DNA of 33,524 bases. Source: Rhodoferax sp. (GTDB lineage: Bacteria; Pseudomonadota; Gammaproteobacteria; Burkholderiales; Burkholderiaceae_C). Positions 32,680-33,524 of this stretch are shown piece by piece; position 1 is the first letter of the stretch, and every line of letters starts with the position of its first letter. A program made the translations under genes and the position numbers. The DNA is taken from NCBI RefSeq assembly GCF_030653815.1, contig NZ_JAURYQ010000010.1:1-33524 (forward strand), written 5' to 3'. The notes below the pieces were generated by a model. The model made no database searches and was not told where the DNA came from. It saw only the letters and a program-made list of their open reading frames with translations.

Positions 32680-33524
32680 ATGAGCACCCTCGTCATCGCC
32701 GAACACGACAACGTCTCCCTCAAACCCGCCACCCTCAACACCGTCACTGCCGCGCTTCAGTGCGGTGGCGACGTGCATGTGCTGGTCGCTGGCCACAACG
32801 CTGGCCCGGCTGCCGCTGCCGCTGCCCAAATCGCCGGTGTCAGCAAAGTGCTGCACATCGACGCTGACGCCCTGGCGCACGGCATCGCTGAAAACCTCAC
32901 CGTGCAAATCGTGGCGCTGGCCGCCAGTTACAGCCACCTGCTGTTCCCGGCCACTGCTGCGGGCAAGAACGTGGCGCCACGCGTGGCTGCCAAGCTCGAC
33001 GTCGGTCAGCTCTCGGATGTCACCAAGGTGCTGAGCCCTGACACTTTCGAGCGCCCGATCTACGCTGGTAATGCGATTGCCACGGTGCAGAGTCTGGATG
33101 CCATCAAGGTGCTGACCGTGCGCACCACCGGCTTTGATGCCGCCGCACTGGGTGGCACGGCAGCCATCGAGACCGTGGTAGCGCAGGCCGCACCGGGCAA
33201 CACCACTTACCTGGGTTCAGAGATCGCCAAAAACGACCGCCCCGAGCTGACCGCGGCCAAGATCATCGTCAGCGGTGGCCGTGCCCTGGGCTCGCAGGAA
33301 AAGTTCAACGAACTCATGATTCCGCTGGCCGACAAGCTCGGTGCGGCAATAGGCGCCAGCCGTGCGGCGGTCGATGCCGGCTACGCCGCCAACGACCTGC
33401 AGGTGGGCCAGACCGGCAAGATCGTGGCGCCCCAGCTCTACATTGCGGTGGGCATCAGTGGTGCCATCCAGCACCTCGCCGGCATGAAGGACAGCAAGGT
33501 CATCGTGGCCATCAACAAGGACCC
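32680..33524 (+). CDS. etfA: Electron transfer flavoprotein, alpha subunit (partial)
   Basis: The first 281 residues of EtfA are present; the window ends about 30 codons short of the usual length of about 310. The C-terminal FAD-binding part begins with AKIIVSGGRALGSQEKF and includes GYAANDLQVGQTGK, VAPQLYIAVGISGAIQHLAGM and VIVAINKD. It pairs with EtfB to make the FAD-containing heterodimer. The ATG follows directly after the etfB stop. Confidence 0.97.
   Translation, partial: MSTLVIAEHDNVSLKPATLNTVTAALQCGGDVHVLVAGHNAGPAAAAAAQIAGVSKVLHIDADALAHGIAENLTVQIVALAASYSHLLFPATAAGKNVAPRVAAKLDVGQLSDVTKVLSPDTFERPIYAGNAIATVQSLDAIKVLTVRTTGFDAAALGGTAAIETVVAQAAPGNTTYLGSEIAKNDRPELTAAKIIVSGGRALGSQEKFNELMIPLADKLGAAIGASRAAVDAGYAANDLQVGQTGKIVAPQLYIAVGISGAIQHLAGMKDSKVIVAINKD

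Noticed and set aside
1..33524. CRISPR array, intact transposase, integrase, prophage or toxin-antitoxin pair
   Set aside because: No regularly spaced repeats and no such proteins were recognised on either strand; the only mobile-element trace is the hsdM relic by the tRNA gene.

Overview
The window reads as a chromosomal segment of a betaproteobacterium of the order Burkholderiales, most likely a Comamonadaceae relative of Rhodoferax or Polaromonas. This assignment rests on high GC content, codon use, gene families and gene order (Tex, HDOD, ComEC, ATP-grasp/alpha-E, etfBA), not on a database search. Almost all of it is coding, and no gene-free stretch exceeds 300 bases.

Region 1 (1-11263, + strand) is an aromatic-acid catabolism and uptake operon. 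It holds the tail of a 2-hydroxymuconic (or 2-aminomuconic) semialdehyde dehydrogenase, a 2-oxopent-4-enoate hydratase and a 2-oxo-3-hexenedioate decarboxylase, which are lower meta-cleavage steps. These are followed by a very long fused indolepyruvate ferredoxin oxidoreductase, a MaoC/PhaJ-type enoyl-CoA hydratase, a complete branched-chain-amino-acid-type ABC importer (LivJHMGF) and a hemerythrin-domain protein. A rho-independent terminator closes the unit. A strong hairpin precedes the oxidoreductase and another separates the binding protein from the permeases. The mixture suggests import of an aromatic or aryl-keto acid, oxidative decarboxylation to an acyl-CoA, and ring-fission product processing. 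The hemerythrin may buffer or sense oxygen for the iron-sulfur enzyme.

Region 2 (11264-13413) is a scar. It contains a second hemerythrin on the minus strand, a short intergenic stretch with no recognised gene, an internal fragment of a type I restriction methylase gene (hsdM) with an in-frame stop, and a second copy of the MaoC gene. The first codons of that MaoC copy appear to come from the opposite strand of the hsdM fragment. A terminator and tRNA-Asn(GTT) follow. The layout suggests an old insertion or rearrangement next to a tRNA gene.

Region 3 (13414-21792, + strand) holds an SDR oxidoreductase with an apparent internal deletion, a PaaI-like thioesterase, a GST-family protein, an ElaA-like acetyltransferase, the transcription accessory protein Tex, an HDOD-domain protein and ComEC.

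Region 4 (21848-29493) puts two sets of genes tail to tail. On the + strand are a circularly permuted ATP-grasp protein and an alpha-E protein. On the - strand is a MoxR ATPase, DUF58, TgpA-like transglutaminase and MltB-like lytic transglycosylase operon. ATP-grasp/alpha-E pairs are usually associated with transglutaminases in predicted peptide-ligation systems, so this is the best candidate here for incompletely described biology.

Region 5 (29524-33524, + strand) holds a class II HDAC-like deacetylase, an MscS-family channel, and etfB with a truncated etfA. A perfect 16-base palindrome, probably an operator, lies upstream of etfB. No CRISPR array, intact transposase, integrase or prophage was seen.
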